A model generated the notes under the pieces. It saw nothing but the letters and a program-made list of their open reading frames with translations, searched no databases and was not told where the DNA came from. Source: Franzmannia pantelleriensis (lineage in GTDB: Bacteria > Pseudomonadota > Gammaproteobacteria > Pseudomonadales > Halomonadaceae). From it: DNA of 64,000 nt. The position numbers were made by a program, and so were the translations under genes. Positions within the stretch are counted from its first letter, which is position 1. Each line of letters opens with the position of its first letter. Below, piece after piece: positions 24,928 to 35,029 of the stretch. The stretch spans positions 62,001 to 126,000 of the forward strand of contig NZ_FNGH01000002.1 in NCBI RefSeq assembly GCF_900102875.1, given 5' to 3'.

Positions 24928-27246
24928 TCACCCCGCCAACTGATCGCCCACCGGCAGGCGCCGGATGCGCTTGCCGGTGGCGGCGTAGATCGCATTGCAC
25001 AGCGCCGGTGCCACCGGCGGCAGGCCCGGCTCGCCGACGCCACCCAGCGCTAGCTCGGGGTCGTCATTGATCAGGTGCACGCGAATCTCGTGTGGGGTGT
25101 GCGAGAGGCGGGTAATCCGAAACTGATGGAAATTGTCCTGCTCAATGCGCCCCTCGCGGGCGGTGATCTCGCTGTGCAGGGCGATGCCGATGCCCATGAT
25201 GCACGAGCCTTCCATCTGTGAACGAATGCGCTCCGGATTGATCTGCGGTCCGCAGTCGAAGGCGATATCGGCGCTGTGAATCGTCACCTCGCCGGCATCG
25301 TTGACCGCCACGTCGAAGACCACGGCGGCATAGGCGGCGAAGCTGTGATGCACGGCCAGCCCAAGGCCGCGCCCCGCAGGGCGCTCACGCTGCCACTCGG
25401 CGGCTTCGGTGGCGCGCTCGATCACTCCGCGCAGGCGGCCGATATCGATGGGGTAGCGCGCCGGGTCCTCGCCGTAGTTCCAGCTATCGTTGACGTCGCG
25501 CGGGTCGATCTGGCGCGCCGGCCCCAGCAGCTCGAGCAGATAGTCGCGATGGTCGCGGCCGGCGGCGGCGGCCATCTCGGCGGCGAAGCTCTGGATGGCA
25601 AAGGCGTGGGGGAGGTTGTAGACGGCGCGGAACCAGCCGATCCGCACATGCGCCGAGGCGTCGGGGTTCTCCAGGCGCATGGCGGGGATATCGAAGGGCA
25701 CGGTGGTGAAGCCCATGCCGAGCTCGAAGTCCTGCTTGTGCTCCGGGTCCGGGGCGAACAGCGAGGCGATGCTCGGCGAGAGGGTGCGGTGACGCCAGCC
25801 CAGCGCCTTGCCCTCTGTATCGAGGCCGGCCTCCAGCCGATCCACCGAGACGGCATGGAAGTAGGCGTGGTGGAGGTCGTCCTCGCGAGTCCACTGCACG
25901 CGCACCGGGCGGCCGTCCAGCGCCTGGCTGAGGTAGCTCGCCTCGAGCATGAAGTCGGGCTTGGACTTGCGACCGAATCCGCCGCCCAGCAGGGTGGCGT
26001 GGACGGTCACGTCCTCGAGGGCGATGCCGAGCTGCTCGGCAATGCCCTCACGGGCGGCCTGGGGATGCTGGACCGGGGCCCAGACTTCGGCCTTGCCATC
26101 GACGATCCGGGCCAGTGCCACCGGGGGCTCGATGGGTGCCTGGGCCATATGCGGCATGTAGTAGGTCGCTTCGAGGTGCTGCTCGGCCTGATCCAGGGCG
26201 GCGTCGATATCGCCGCGTTCGCGGATCACCCGGCCGGCCGCGGTGGCGGCTTGCTCCAGCGCCTCACGGTAGGCGTCACTGTCGTAGTCGGCGTTGTCGC
26301 CGGCGGCGTCCAGGTCCCACTCGATGTCGAGGGCATCGCGGCCCTGGATCGCCGCCCAGGTGTTCTCGGCGATCACCGCCACGCCGCCCAGCGGGGCGAA
26401 GCCAGCCGGCTGCCCCACGCCCGGCACCTCGACGACGCGCACCACGCCAGGCACCTCCAGCGCCGCCGAGTCGTCGACGCTTGCGAGCTGTGCGCCGTAG
26501 ACCGGCGGTCGGGCGATCACCGCATAGCGCATGTCGTCGAGGTGAATATCGGCGCCGTAGCGGGCGCGACCGGTGACGATATCCTCGCCGTCGATGGCCA
26601 GCGGGACGTCGTCGGCGACGTTGTCGCGGCCGATATAGCGCCACTCGTTGCGGGGCTTGAGGGTCAGGCTGTCGCGCTCGGGTACCGGCAGTTGGCTAGC
26701 CGCGGCGGCCAGTTCGCCGAAGCCGAGCTCGCGGCCGCTGGCTGCATGGATCACCACATGCACGCCGGCCTGGCACTCGTCGACCGGGACCTGCCACTGC
26801 TCGGCGGCGGCCTGCTCGAGCATGGTGCGGGCCGCGGCGGCGGCGCGGCGCATCGGGTCGAAGGCGTGACGCATGCTGCGCGAACCGTCGGTGTTCTGAT
26901 TGCCGTAGGTCTCCTCGTCGCCGGGGGCCTGCTCGACCTTCACCTGCTGCCAGTCGGCGCCAAGTTCGTCGGCGGCGACCATCACCAGGCTGGTACGGAT
27001 CCCTTGCCCCATCTCGGCGCGGTGGTTGACCACGGTGACCGTGCCATCCTCGTCGATGCGGATGAACACGTTGGGATCGTCGACCCAGCCGTGGGGCATG
27101 GCCTCGGCGCCATAGCTCGCTTCATCGTCGGCCAGCAGCGGCGACCAGCGGGCGGCGATGACCAGGGCGCTGGACGCGGCCAGCCCCTTGAGCACGTGGC
27201 GGCGGCTGACGTTGGCCAGCAGCAGGGTGTCGCGATGAGTGGTCAT
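24928..27246 (-). CDS. xanthine dehydrogenase-family molybdopterin-binding subunit (isoquinoline 1-oxidoreductase/aldehyde oxidase type)
   Basis: 772 residues. A twin-arginine-like N terminus (SRRHVLKG plus a hydrophobic run) indicates export of the folded holoenzyme. The molybdenum-site motifs are [13 protein letters not shown] near the middle and GVGEPGLPP near the C terminus, whose Glu is the catalytic base of the family. No FAD domain and no FAD-subunit gene nearby, so electrons probably pass from the iron-sulfur subunit to a cytochrome or quinone. The start overlaps the small-subunit stop (ATGA). The substrate is an aldehyde or N-heterocycle; which one is not predictable. Confidence 0.9.
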   Translation of the reverse strand: MTTHRDTLLLANVSRRHVLKGLAASSALVIAARWSPLLADDEASYGAEAMPHGWVDDPNVFIRIDEDGTVTVVNHRAEMGQGIRTSLVMVAADELGADWQQVKVEQAPGDEETYGNQNTDGSRSMRHAFDPMRRAAAAARTMLEQAAAEQWQVPVDECQAGVHVVIHAASGRELGFGELAAAASQLPVPERDSLTLKPRNEWRYIGRDNVADDVPLAIDGEDIVTGRARYGADIHLDDMRYAVIARPPVYGAQLASVDDSAALEVPGVVRVVEVPGVGQPAGFAPLGGVAVIAENTWAAIQGRDALDIEWDLDAAGDNADYDSDAYREALEQAATAAGRVIRERGDIDAALDQAEQHLEATYYMPHMAQAPIEPPVALARIVDGKAEVWAPVQHPQAAREGIAEQLGIALEDVTVHATLLGGGFGRKSKPDFMLEASYLSQALDGRPVRVQWTREDDLHHAYFHAVSVDRLEAGLDTEGKALGWRHRTLSPSIASLFAPDPEHKQDFELGMGFTTVPFDIPAMRLENPDASAHVRIGWFRAVYNLPHAFAIQSFAAEMAAAAGRDHRDYLLELLGPARQIDPRDVNDSWNYGEDPARYPIDIGRLRGVIERATEAAEWQRERPAGRGLGLAVHHSFAAYAAVVFDVAVNDAGEVTIHSADIAFDCGPQINPERIRSQMEGSCIMGIGIALHSEITAREGRIEQDNFHQFRITRLSHTPHEIRVHLINDDPELALGGVGEPGLPPVAPALCNAIYAATGKRIRRLPVGDQLAG

Positions 27247-27710
27247 GCCGACTCCTCCCCGTGCTCGGCGGCGCGATGAATCGCCTGGCGGATGCGCGAG
27301 TAGGTCCCGCAGCGGCACAGGTTGCCGTCCATGGCCTCGACGATCTGTTCGTCGCTAGGGCTCGCGGTCTGCTTGAGCAGGGCCGCGGCACCCATGATCT
27401 GGCCGCTCTGGCAGTAGCCGCACTGGGCGACGCCGAGCTCCAGCCAGGCGCGCTGCACGCGGCTGCCGACGGCGTCATCGGCGATGCCTTCGATGGTGGT
27501 TATCTCGCGGTCCTGGGCCTGGGAGACCGGCGTGACGCAGGCGCGCACCGCTTCGCCATCGAGATGTACGGTGCAGGCGCCGCACTGGGCGATGCCGCAA
27601 CCGAACTTGGTGCCGGTCAGCCGCACCACATCGCGTAGCGCCCATAGCAGCGGCATCTGCTCGGGCACGTCGAGTTCATGCTGCCGACCGTTGATCGTCA
27701 GGGTGACCAT
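27243..27710 (-). CDS. (2Fe-2S) subunit of the molybdenum hydroxylase
   Basis: 155 residues. N-terminal plant-ferredoxin-type cluster [12 protein letters not shown] (with a fourth Cys in RACVTP) and C-terminal helical cluster domain CGYCQSGQ and GNLCRCGTY. It transfers electrons from the molybdenum centre. First gene of the operon small subunit-large subunit-XdhC-nucleotidyltransferase. It probably rides with the Tat-exported large subunit, since it has no signal of its own. Confidence 0.92.
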   Translation of the reverse strand: MVTLTINGRQHELDVPEQMPLLWALRDVVRLTGTKFGCGIAQCGACTVHLDGEAVRACVTPVSQAQDREITTIEGIADDAVGSRVQRAWLELGVAQCGYCQSGQIMGAAALLKQTASPSDEQIVEAMDGNLCRCGTYSRIRQAIHRAAEHGEESA

Positions 27711-27780
27711 GAGGTTCTCTCCTCACCGCGTCGTTATTATGTGAGGCTGCGCGACTGCGCATGTCCTGGCAAGGGTAGTC

Positions 27781-27812
27781 GATGCCCGGCAGTCCGCCTA
27801 TTGCCGGGCATC
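27781..27812 (-). terminator. hairpin beyond the dehydrogenase remnant
   Basis: GATGCCCGGCA (27781-27791) and TGCCGGGCATC (27802-27812) form a perfect 11-bp stem with a 10-nt loop. On the minus strand it follows the stop of the dehydrogenase fragment by 7 bp, so it is probably the terminator of that lost gene. No long T-run. Confidence 0.5.
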
Positions 27813-27819
27813 TCTCAGT

Positions 27820-27942
27820 TCAAGCGGCCTTATCAGCCTTCAGGGAGGCCATGTCGATGACGAAGCGGTAGCGTACGTCGCCCTGCTCCATGCGCTGGTA
27901 GGCCGCGTTGATGTCGTGGATATCGAGCATCTCGATGTCGCA
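27820..27942 (-). pseudogene. 3' remnant of an NAD(P)-dependent zinc alcohol dehydrogenase (YahK-like)
   Basis: The minus strand encodes the last 40 residues of the family: CDIEMLDIHDINAAYQRM, then GDVRYRFVIDMASLK and a stop. The DVRYRFVIDM ending is diagnostic for YahK-type dehydrogenases. Upstream of the first Cys the homology stops and the next gene's 3' end follows within 50 bp, so the other ~310 residues are deleted. No start remains. Confidence 0.75.
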
Positions 27943-27993
27943 GGGATGTCAGCTGAGTTGGTCGCGCCGCTGCAGGCGTCCTGAGTCAACGAC

Positions 27994-28419
27994 TCACTTG
28001 GCGAACAGCTGGCTCATGTCCTTGAAGGCCTTGAATTCCAGGGCGTTGCCGCAGGGGTCGAGCAGGAACATGGTGGCCTGCTCGCCGACCTCGCCCTTGA
28101 AGCGCACGTAGGGCTCGATCACGAACTCGGTGTTGCGGCCGCGTAGGCGTTCGGCCAGGGCCTCCCACTGCTCCCACTCGAGGATGATGCCGAAGTGCGG
28201 CACCGGCACGTCGTGACCGTCCACCGGGTTGGTGTGCGCGCCCTCCTGGGTGGACGTCTTGGGGTGCTCGTGAATCACCAGCTGGTGGCCGTAGAAGTTG
28301 AAGTCGACCCACTGCTCGCTGGAGCGACCCTCTTCCAGGCCGAACACCTCACCGTAGAAGGTGCGTGCGGCGGGCAGGTCGTGTACGGGAATGGCCAGGT
28401 GAAAGGGGGAAAGGCTCAT
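27994..28419 (-). CDS. VOC-family (glyoxalase/dioxygenase-like) protein
   Basis: 141 residues. Vicinal-oxygen-chelate pattern: [21 protein letters not shown] at the N terminus (split as HLAIPVHDL and [11 protein letters not shown]), then LVIHEH, and C-terminal [15 protein letters not shown] with the metal Glu in the last strand. Reaction unknown; possibly detoxification or ring cleavage. The ATG at 28419 has an AGGAG site 8 nt upstream. Divergent from the LysR gene at 28523. Confidence 0.85.
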   Translation of the reverse strand: MSLSPFHLAIPVHDLPAARTFYGEVFGLEEGRSSEQWVDFNFYGHQLVIHEHPKTSTQEGAHTNPVDGHDVPVPHFGIILEWEQWEALAERLRGRNTEFVIEPYVRFKGEVGEQATMFLLDPCGNALEFKAFKDMSQLFAK

Positions 28420-28522
28420 GGTCGGCTCCTGTTGTAAGTGATTGCCAGGCTCACAGCCTAGGAGAGGAGAAGCTATAATAAAATCAATATATTTTTGTAT
28501 AAAACACAAAGAGTATTGATCA

Positions 28523-29395
28523 ATGCTGCGTGAGCTGCAGACCTTTATCGCCGTGGCCGAGGCCGGCACCTTTGCCGCCGCCGGCGAGCGCATCGGCCTG
28601 ACCCAGGCCGCGGTGAGCGCCCAGATGAAGCGCCTGGAGTCGACTCTCGGCGTCGCACTGTTCGAGCGCCAGGGGCGCAATGCGCGGCTCAATGCACGCG
28701 GGCGCCATACCCTGCTGCAGGCTCAGGAGCTGGTGCGGCTGTACGCCAGCCTAGGCGCCGACGCCGATGACCAGGTCGCGTCGACCCTGGTCAGCGTGGG
28801 GGCCATCGCCTCGGTGCAGCGCGGCCTGCTGCCCAGCGCCCTGGCACGCTTTCATCGCCACTATCCCGGCTGTCGCACGCGGGTGATGCCGGGCCTCTCG
28901 ATGCAGCTGGTCGACCTGGTCGATGCCGGCGAACTCGACATGGCGGTCAGCATCCGCCCGCCGTTCTCGCTGCAGAGCGACCTGCGCTGGACGACCCTGG
29001 CGCGGGAGCCTTTCCGCCTGCTGGTGCCCGCCGGGCAGGCCGGCGACGACTGGCGCGAGTGCTTGAACGAGCGGCCCTTCGTGCGCTATGACCGCGCGTC
29101 GTTCGGCGGTCGTCAGGTCGAACGCTTTCTGCGCGAGCAGCGCCTCAATGTGCGCGAAGTCTGCGAGGTGGATGAGCTCGAGGCCATCGTCGAGCTGGTC
29201 GCCAACCGCGTCGGTGTAGCGCTGGTGCCGGAAACCGCGGCGCTTCGCCCGTGGCCGGCGGCGGTGCGTGCCATCGACCTGGGCAGCGATACCTTCCACC
29301 GCGACATCGGCCTGGTACAGCGCGCCAGCGGGCAGGTCAGCGAGCCGGCCTGGGCGCTGGCCGAGCTGATCGAACGGGTGGCAGGCTCGGCGTGA
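28523..29395 (+). CDS. LysR-family transcriptional regulator
   Basis: 290 residues. N-terminal winged helix with [22 protein letters not shown] and the conserved LFERQGR. C-terminal effector domain (~90-285). A perfect palindrome ATTGATCAAT (28515-28524) overlaps the start codon, and the 100-bp divergent gap is very AT-rich, both fitting control of itself and of the VOC gene. It may also drive the SDR gene 69 bp downstream. Confidence 0.9.
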   Translation: MLRELQTFIAVAEAGTFAAAGERIGLTQAAVSAQMKRLESTLGVALFERQGRNARLNARGRHTLLQAQELVRLYASLGADADDQVASTLVSVGAIASVQRGLLPSALARFHRHYPGCRTRVMPGLSMQLVDLVDAGELDMAVSIRPPFSLQSDLRWTTLAREPFRLLVPAGQAGDDWRECLNERPFVRYDRASFGGRQVERFLREQRLNVREVCEVDELEAIVELVANRVGVALVPETAALRPWPAAVRAIDLGSDTFHRDIGLVQRASGQVSEPAWALAELIERVAGSA

Positions 29396-29464
29396 CGCGC
29401 CTCGTCACGCTGTTGCATATCGATGCTAGGCTGATACGCCTGGCTATCCGAACGGGAGCATCTC

Positions 29465-30253
29465 ATGCAACTAGGCATCAACGGCCGCTGGGCCATCGTC
29501 TGTGCGGCCAGCCAAGGGCTAGGCTATGGCTGTGCCGCGGCACTGGCACGCGAAGGGGTCAATCTGGCGATCAATTCGCGTAACCCCGAGAAACTCGAGG
29601 CCGCGGCCAAGCAGCTGCGCCAGCTCAACGCCGGCATCGTGGTGCATTGCGTGGCCGGTGACATCGGTACGCCAGAGGTGCGCGATGCGCTGCTCGCCGC
29701 CTGCCCGCAGGTGGATATCCTGGTCAACAACAACGGTGGGCCGCCCCCGGGAGACTTCCGCGACTGGCAGCGCGGCGACTGGCTTGATGCGTTGGACGCT
29801 AACATGATCACCCCCATCGAGCTGATCAAGGCCACGGTGGATGGCATGGCGCAGCGCGGCTTCGGGCGGGTGGTCAATATCACCTCGTCCGCGGTCAAGG
29901 CGCCTATCGATATCCTCGGGCTCTCCAACGGTGCGCGCTGCGGGCTGACCGGCTTCGTCGCCGGGCTGGCCCGCCAGCCCCAACTGGCCGGCAACAATGT
30001 GACGATCAACAATTTACTGCCCGGCGCCTTCGATACCCAGCGCCTGGCCGGTAACTTCGACAAGGTGGCTGCCGACTCCGGCGAGCCGGTGGAGGCGGTG
30101 CGTGAAAAACGCGCCCAGGCGATTCCCGCCCAGCGCTTCGGCAATGCCGAGGAGTTCGGCAGCTACTGTGCGTTCCTGTGCAGCGCTCAGGCCGGCTACA
30201 TCACTGGCCAGAACCTGCTGATCGATGGTGGTAATTATCCCGGCACGTTCTAA
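29465..30253 (+). CDS. SDR-family protein lacking the canonical Tyr-Lys pair
   Basis: 262 residues. Rossmann fold with ASQGLGYGCA in place of TGxxxGIG, VNNNGGPPPG (NNAG region) and NITSSAV with the catalytic-strand Ser. Where SDR enzymes have YxxxK this protein reads LGLSNGARCGLTGF, so both the catalytic Tyr and Lys are replaced. Closest in style to 3-oxoacyl-ACP reductase-like SDRs of unknown activity. It may use a different mechanism or be non-catalytic. Ends in a hairpin shared with the convergent EamA gene. Confidence 0.8.
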   Translation: MQLGINGRWAIVCAASQGLGYGCAAALAREGVNLAINSRNPEKLEAAAKQLRQLNAGIVVHCVAGDIGTPEVRDALLAACPQVDILVNNNGGPPPGDFRDWQRGDWLDALDANMITPIELIKATVDGMAQRGFGRVVNITSSAVKAPIDILGLSNGARCGLTGFVAGLARQPQLAGNNVTINNLLPGAFDTQRLAGNFDKVAADSGEPVEAVREKRAQAIPAQRFGNAEEFGSYCAFLCSAQAGYITGQNLLIDGGNYPGTF

Positions 30254-30266
30254 GAGAGTGCCGGGA
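30238..30266. terminator. bidirectional hairpin between SDR and EamA genes
   Basis: TCCCGGCAC (30238-30246) and GTGCCGGGA (30258-30266) form a perfect 9-bp stem with an 11-nt loop. It includes the SDR stop codon and lies 11 bp from the 3' end of the convergent gene. Confidence 0.6.
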
Positions 30267-30276
30267 TCGGCGTTCT

Positions 30277-31170
30277 TCAGGGCGGCGGCGCGGGCACCGC
30301 GCGCCGCCTGAGGCGCACCATCTGGGTGGCCACGGCGGTGCCGGTGAGGGTGATCGCCATGCCGATCAGGATCTGCACGCTGAGCACCTCGCCGAGCAGC
30401 AGATAGCCCCACAGCAGGGCGCTGACCGGGACCAGGAAGGTCACCGTCGAAGCGGCGGTGGCGCCGGCGCTGGAGAGCAGACCGAAGTAGAGCAGGAAGG
30501 CCACGGTGGTGCTTAGCACCGCCAGCGCCAGGCCGTTGGCCCAGGCCAGGCCGCTGATCGGCTCGCTGGGCCACAGCAGCAGGCCGGGGATCAGCAGGAT
30601 CAGCGCCGACATCGCCGAACTGCCCGCCGCCAGTACCCGCACCGGCAGGTGCGAGAGGTGGGTCTTGGAGTAGTTGCCGGCGATGCCGTAGCAGAAGGTG
30701 GCGCCGAGTACCGCGAGGATGAACCAGCCGTCGCCGCCCAGCGCGAAGTCGAGCCGGTTGGCGGAGAGTACGTAGACGCCAACGAAGGCTAGCGCCAGGC
30801 CCAGGTACTGCTGGCGGCGCACCGGTGTGGTAAAGAACAGCGCGCCGATAAGCGCGGTGAAGATCGGCGTGGTGGCGTTGATCAGCGAGGTGAAGCCGGC
30901 CTCTAGTCGGGTGGTGGCCAGCGCCAGCAGGCTGAATGGCAGCACGTGGTTGACGAAGCCGAGCAGGAACAGCTGGCGCTTATGTTGCCAAACCAGTCTC
31001 AGGTAACGTGCGCCAAGCAGCAGCGGGATCAACAGCAGGGCGCCGATACCCATCCGCACCAACACCAGCGGCACCGGGCCGAATTCGGGCACCGCCACGC
31101 GCATGAAGATGAACGACAGCCCCCACAGCGAGGAGAGCAGCAGCAGGCGCAGGGTATCGGCGGGAGACAT
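30277..31170 (-). CDS. EamA/DMT-family transporter
   Basis: 297 residues with ten hydrophobic helices in two EamA repeats; the N-terminal SSLWGLSFIFMRVAVPEF and the second-half GNYSKTHL segments mark the repeats. Drug/metabolite exporters of this family release amino acids or metabolites. Substrate unknown. Monocistronic and convergent with the SDR gene. Confidence 0.85.
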   Translation of the reverse strand: MSPADTLRLLLLSSLWGLSFIFMRVAVPEFGPVPLVLVRMGIGALLLIPLLLGARYLRLVWQHKRQLFLLGFVNHVLPFSLLALATTRLEAGFTSLINATTPIFTALIGALFFTTPVRRQQYLGLALAFVGVYVLSANRLDFALGGDGWFILAVLGATFCYGIAGNYSKTHLSHLPVRVLAAGSSAMSALILLIPGLLLWPSEPISGLAWANGLALAVLSTTVAFLLYFGLLSSAGATAASTVTFLVPVSALLWGYLLLGEVLSVQILIGMAITLTGTAVATQMVRLRRRAVPAPPP

Positions 31171-31378
31171 GCCGTGTCCTTATGAATCGGAAACACCCCA
31201 GCTTACGACCGCCGTGACGAGAAAGAAAGCGCGCTAACGAGTGCTTGTGATCGCGGCGTCAGTCCTTGGTGGCGCTGACATATCCCGCTGGGGCACGATT
31301 TGACAAGCTGAACGGGATTGCTGACGGTAAGAGCCTACTCGTGTGTACCCTCAAACACTAATAAATGGAGTCAATTCA

Positions 31379-33052
31379 ATGGCTTTTGATCGAAGGAGGG
31401 AGCTTGCCTGGATGCTGACGTTAGGCGTCATGATGCCAGCTGGCTTCGCCCAGGCGGATACATTATCACCCGGCGAGATGGGGCACCCTAATCAAAAAAG
31501 TATCGGGATCTATGTTGGCAGTGAACTGACCGAGGGCGGCAGCACCTACCTGGCTGGCTTTGGCCACGAGCCCTCCAGTCACTGGCTCGAGATCATTCCC
31601 CGGCAGCAGCATCCGGAGGGGGCGACCTGGCAAGTCGGCGTGACCGACCAGGCGCGGATCCCCGGTGAGCTGATCGATATTCCCCAAGTGTCGACGACCT
31701 ATAAATACATTTCCTCGAGCTATTCAGAGTTTGCTGGTTTCCCTCCGCCGTTGACCAACGGTGGGTTGAATGAAAAGGGCGTGGCGGCACGCGATATCTG
31801 GGCGCCATCAAGGCCAGAGCTGGTGGAGATGTCGGAAGATGCTGCCGAGCAGACGCCCCAGACCGGCCCCCAGTACAGTGATCTGGCCAAAGCCGCTATG
31901 GAGAGAGCGTCAAGCGCGCGCGAAGCGGTGGAGATCATCGGTGGCCTGATCGATGAACACGGCTTCTCTACCTATGGTGGCAACTCCCATCTGATTGCCG
32001 ACGCTGAGGAAGGTTGGGTATTCATCAATTTCGCCGGCGGTCAGGGGTTATGGGCAGCCGAGCGGCTGGGTGCCGATCAAATACGGGTCTCGTATCCGGG
32101 ATATATTCATGATTTCCCCGCCGACCCCGGTCAGTCTGACGATTACATGGCCTCGGACAACTTTGTCGACTTTGCCATCGAACAAGGCTGGTGGGACGGC
32201 GAAGGCGATTATTTCAACGTCCAGGAGACCTATGGCCAAGCATTTCCCGCCGAGGATCCGGGCGACTTTTACCCAGCCTTCTACACCGAGGCGCGTAACC
32301 CCCCGGCGCTCGAGCGCGAGCTGGAAGAGATGGGACCGCTGACGCTCGAGGACATGCTGGCCTATGTGCGCGATCCTCGCTGGTCTACCGACTTCAGCGG
32401 CTATGGCCAGGTCGCCGAACTGCGCCCCGAAACCCACCCAGAGTTGCAAAGCCTGTGGGTAGCAGTGACCAGTGCCATTACCACGCCGTTCGTGGGAATC
32501 CCGATCGGCGCTGAAGATGTGCCGCCGGAGTTCAAGCAGCATCGCTATATGACCAAGGATGCCGATTCGCACTTCCTTGATCCGGACTACGGCCCCCTGG
32601 AGGCGACACGCTACGCCACCCGCACCTTCAAGCGTCTGCTCTACCATACCTGCGAGCATCCTCGAGACTTCCTGCATCCAGTGACCGGTGAAATTGAAAC
32701 CTTCGAACGCCAGCTGCTGGATGAGCGTGGCGAGGTAGAGGCACAGGCGCTGGAACTGTTCGAGGCGGGAGACGATGCCCAGGCGCGTCAGTTCATTACC
32801 ACGCGTACTGCCGAGCATCTACTGGCTAGTCTAGAACTCGGCGAAGATCTCGTGCGCGACGTGGAGCGTCAGACCCGCGAGACCTATGGCATTCGCATGC
32901 CCGAAGGTGACGTCGCAGAAGGTGAAACGGCGCCGGCCACCAGCCAGCCGATGGCAAGACATGGCTGGGGGGCGATGATCCACTGCTATGCTGATGAACT
33001 TGATGAGTATCCTCGCCAGCACGGGCAATACGCCGAATCGTCGCTCGACTGA
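31379..33052 (+). CDS. C69-family (PepD-like) Ntn hydrolase homologue, secreted, with Ser in the nucleophile position
   Basis: 557 residues. A signal peptide ends near AQA (residue 26). The family's N-terminal pattern CxxIxVGxxAxxDGST appears as SIGIYVGSELTEGGST, with Ser41 aligned to the nucleophilic Cys and about 14 extra residues between signal peptide and Ser41. Further family blocks: LNEKGVAARD, GNSHLIAD and ETYGQAFPAEDPG. C69 enzymes are dipeptidases or amidases activated by exposing the N-terminal nucleophile. The ATG at 31379 has GGAG 8 nt upstream. Single gene with a strong terminator. Confidence 0.8.
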   Translation: MAFDRRRELAWMLTLGVMMPAGFAQADTLSPGEMGHPNQKSIGIYVGSELTEGGSTYLAGFGHEPSSHWLEIIPRQQHPEGATWQVGVTDQARIPGELIDIPQVSTTYKYISSSYSEFAGFPPPLTNGGLNEKGVAARDIWAPSRPELVEMSEDAAEQTPQTGPQYSDLAKAAMERASSAREAVEIIGGLIDEHGFSTYGGNSHLIADAEEGWVFINFAGGQGLWAAERLGADQIRVSYPGYIHDFPADPGQSDDYMASDNFVDFAIEQGWWDGEGDYFNVQETYGQAFPAEDPGDFYPAFYTEARNPPALERELEEMGPLTLEDMLAYVRDPRWSTDFSGYGQVAELRPETHPELQSLWVAVTSAITTPFVGIPIGAEDVPPEFKQHRYMTKDADSHFLDPDYGPLEATRYATRTFKRLLYHTCEHPRDFLHPVTGEIETFERQLLDERGEVEAQALELFEAGDDAQARQFITTRTAEHLLASLELGEDLVRDVERQTRETYGIRMPEGDVAEGETAPATSQPMARHGWGAMIHCYADELDEYPRQHGQYAESSLD

Positions 33053-33085
33053 TGGAGTAGGCGAAAGCTACTGACCTGCTCTAAG

Positions 33086-33123
33086 AGTCGGGCCGTGGGG
33101 TCATGACCGCGGCCCGACTTTTT
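33086..33123 (+). terminator. Rho-independent terminator after the C69 gene
   Basis: AGTCGGGCCG (33086-33095) pairs with CGGCCCGACT (33110-33119) across a 14-nt loop, followed by a T5 run. It lies 34 bp after the stop. Confidence 0.8.
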
Positions 33124-33146
33124 GTACATAGCCTAGCGATAGCGGG

Positions 33147-34094
33147 TCAGGCGTCCAGGCCGATGGTCTCGTCGAGGCCGAGGTGGACGTTCATGTTCTG
33201 TACCGCGGAGCCGGCCGCGCCCTTGCCGAGGTTGTCGAGGCGCGATACCAGGCACAGCTGTTCGGCATTACCGAACACGAACAGGTCGACGCGATTGGTA
33301 TCGTTGCTGGCCTGGATGTCGAAGAAGCCACCGTCGAGGTTGGCCATGTCGTCGAAGGCGTGCACACGGACGAAGGGCTCGTCGGCATAGCGCTCACGGT
33401 AGGCGGCGAGCAGTGCCTCGGCACTGGCGTTGGCGCCCAGGCGGTCAATGTGCAGCGGCACCGTCACCGCCAGCCCCTTGAGGAAGGGGCCGACCACCGG
33501 TGAGAACACCGGCGGCTGGGCCAGGCGGCCGTGCTGCTGCATCTCCGGCAGGTGCTTGTGGGCCAGGTTCATGGCATAGGGCCGCGGCGCCTGCAGCTGG
33601 CCGGCTTGATCGGATTCGTAGGCGGCGATCAGTGATTTGCCGCCGCCGCTGTAGCCGGTCAGCGAGAAGGCCGAGAGCGGATAGTCGGCCGGTAGCAGGC
33701 CGGCGTCCACCAGCGGGCGAACCAGCAGGATGAACGCGCTGGCATGGCAGCCGACGTTGGCGATGCGCTTACTCGAACGGATCGCATCACGCTGGTCGTG
33801 GGCCAGCTCGGGCAGGCCGTAGACCCAGGCGGGATCGGTACGGAAGGCCGTGCTGGCATCGATCAGGCAGGTGTCGGGGTTGTCGACCATCGCTGCGGCC
33901 TCGCGTGAGGCGGCATCCGGCAGGCACAGGAACGCCACGTCGGCGGCATTCAGCAAGCGTGCGCGCTCGGCATTATCCTTGCGCTTGTCGCTGTCGATGC
34001 GCAGCAGCTGGATGTCGGAGCGTGCGTTGAGATACTCGAACAGCCGGAGTCCGGTGGTGCCTTCCTGCCCGTCTACGTAGACCTTGAATGCCAT
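33147..34094 (-). CDS. argC: N-acetyl-gamma-glutamyl-phosphate reductase (type 2)
   Basis: 315 residues, matching the short type 2 ArgC. N-terminal [15 protein letters not shown] is the NADP loop and [10 protein letters not shown] holds the active-site Cys. [14 protein letters not shown] follows and [14 protein letters not shown] is near the C terminus. It reduces N-acetylglutamyl phosphate to the semialdehyde in arginine synthesis. No other arg genes are adjacent. The candidate terminator at 33086 may serve both convergent genes. Confidence 0.92.
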   Translation of the reverse strand: MAFKVYVDGQEGTTGLRLFEYLNARSDIQLLRIDSDKRKDNAERARLLNAADVAFLCLPDAASREAAAMVDNPDTCLIDASTAFRTDPAWVYGLPELAHDQRDAIRSSKRIANVGCHASAFILLVRPLVDAGLLPADYPLSAFSLTGYSGGGKSLIAAYESDQAGQLQAPRPYAMNLAHKHLPEMQQHGRLAQPPVFSPVVGPFLKGLAVTVPLHIDRLGANASAEALLAAYRERYADEPFVRVHAFDDMANLDGGFFDIQASNDTNRVDLFVFGNAEQLCLVSRLDNLGKGAAGSAVQNMNVHLGLDETIGLDA

Positions 34095-34164
34095 GCGGTG
34101 GGGTGCCTCGCTGAGAACGAATCGAGAGATCGAACCGATATTGTGCGGATTTCGTGGCGCCTTG

Positions 34165-34932
34165 TCACACTCGGGCGCGCACCCTCAGTCGCACGTAGTC
34201 GGCGCTCCAGTTGCCGCTGCTATCGCGCAGGCTGTGGCCGAGCAGGGTCAGGGTATTCTCCAGCACGGCTTCGCGCACGTCTTCGTCGAGGCCGTGGAGG
34301 AAGGGATTGGCAAAGGTTTCGAGCCAGCCGGCCATGCCGGTGGGCAGCGGTGTGGGGCGCGGAATCAGGGCGATCTCCTCGACCCGGAAACCGGCGTTCT
34401 CCAGCAGCAGGCGGTACTCCGCGGCGGTGGGGAAGTACCAGGGGTGGCGACCGCGGGCGCTGATGCCACGGAACTTCAGCGACGCCAGCAGCGCGGTGCA
34501 GATGGCGGCGACGTTGCCGTGCCCGCCGAACTCGGCAACGAAACGACCGCCGGGCTTGAGCGCGCGCTTGATCCCGGCGATCACCGCCTGGGGCTCGAGC
34601 ATCCAGTGAAGGGCAGCGTTGCTGAAGACGGCATCGAACTCGTGGTCGAACGGCAGCTGGTGAGCGTCGATCACCTGGGCGGTGATACGCCGCTCACGAG
34701 CCGCTTCGACCATTGCTTCTGAAGCGTCCACGCCGACGATATCGACGCCGAGCTTGGCCAGGCGTTCGGTGAGGGCGCCGTCGCCGCAGCCGAGGTCGAG
34801 AATGCGCTCGCCGGCCTGCGGCGCCAGCAGCTTAACCACCTCACTGCCGAGCGTAGGCACGAAGTCGGCGTTGTGGGCGTAACCCTCGGCGTTCCAGTGC
34901 TGGCCTGGGGCGTTATGCGGCGGTGTGGTCAT
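34165..34932 (-). CDS. class I SAM methyltransferase, trans-aconitate methyltransferase-like
   Basis: 255 residues. Motif [16 protein letters not shown] near residue 45, [13 protein letters not shown], and [13 protein letters not shown], the last typical of Tam-like enzymes. A cytoplasmic small-molecule methyltransferase. Upstream of argC by 70 bp on the same strand; cotranscription is possible but not required. Confidence 0.85.
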   Translation of the reverse strand: MTTPPHNAPGQHWNAEGYAHNADFVPTLGSEVVKLLAPQAGERILDLGCGDGALTERLAKLGVDIVGVDASEAMVEAARERRITAQVIDAHQLPFDHEFDAVFSNAALHWMLEPQAVIAGIKRALKPGGRFVAEFGGHGNVAAICTALLASLKFRGISARGRHPWYFPTAAEYRLLLENAGFRVEEIALIPRPTPLPTGMAGWLETFANPFLHGLDEDVREAVLENTLTLLGHSLRDSSGNWSADYVRLRVRARV

Positions 34933-35029
34933 GGCCGAGTCTCGTCAGTAGTGTGGTCGGGGCAATATAGCAGCTGCGCAGAAATGCTGACCATGCCCGA
35001 CACTCGCCGCTTCGAGGCCTTGGGCCGGC

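Noticed and set aside
25276-27279. Long 667-codon open frame on the plus strand
   Set aside because: It is exactly antisense to the molybdenum hydroxylase large subunit, low in complexity (His, Gly, Val rich) and has no recognisable domain; a product of high GC codon bias.
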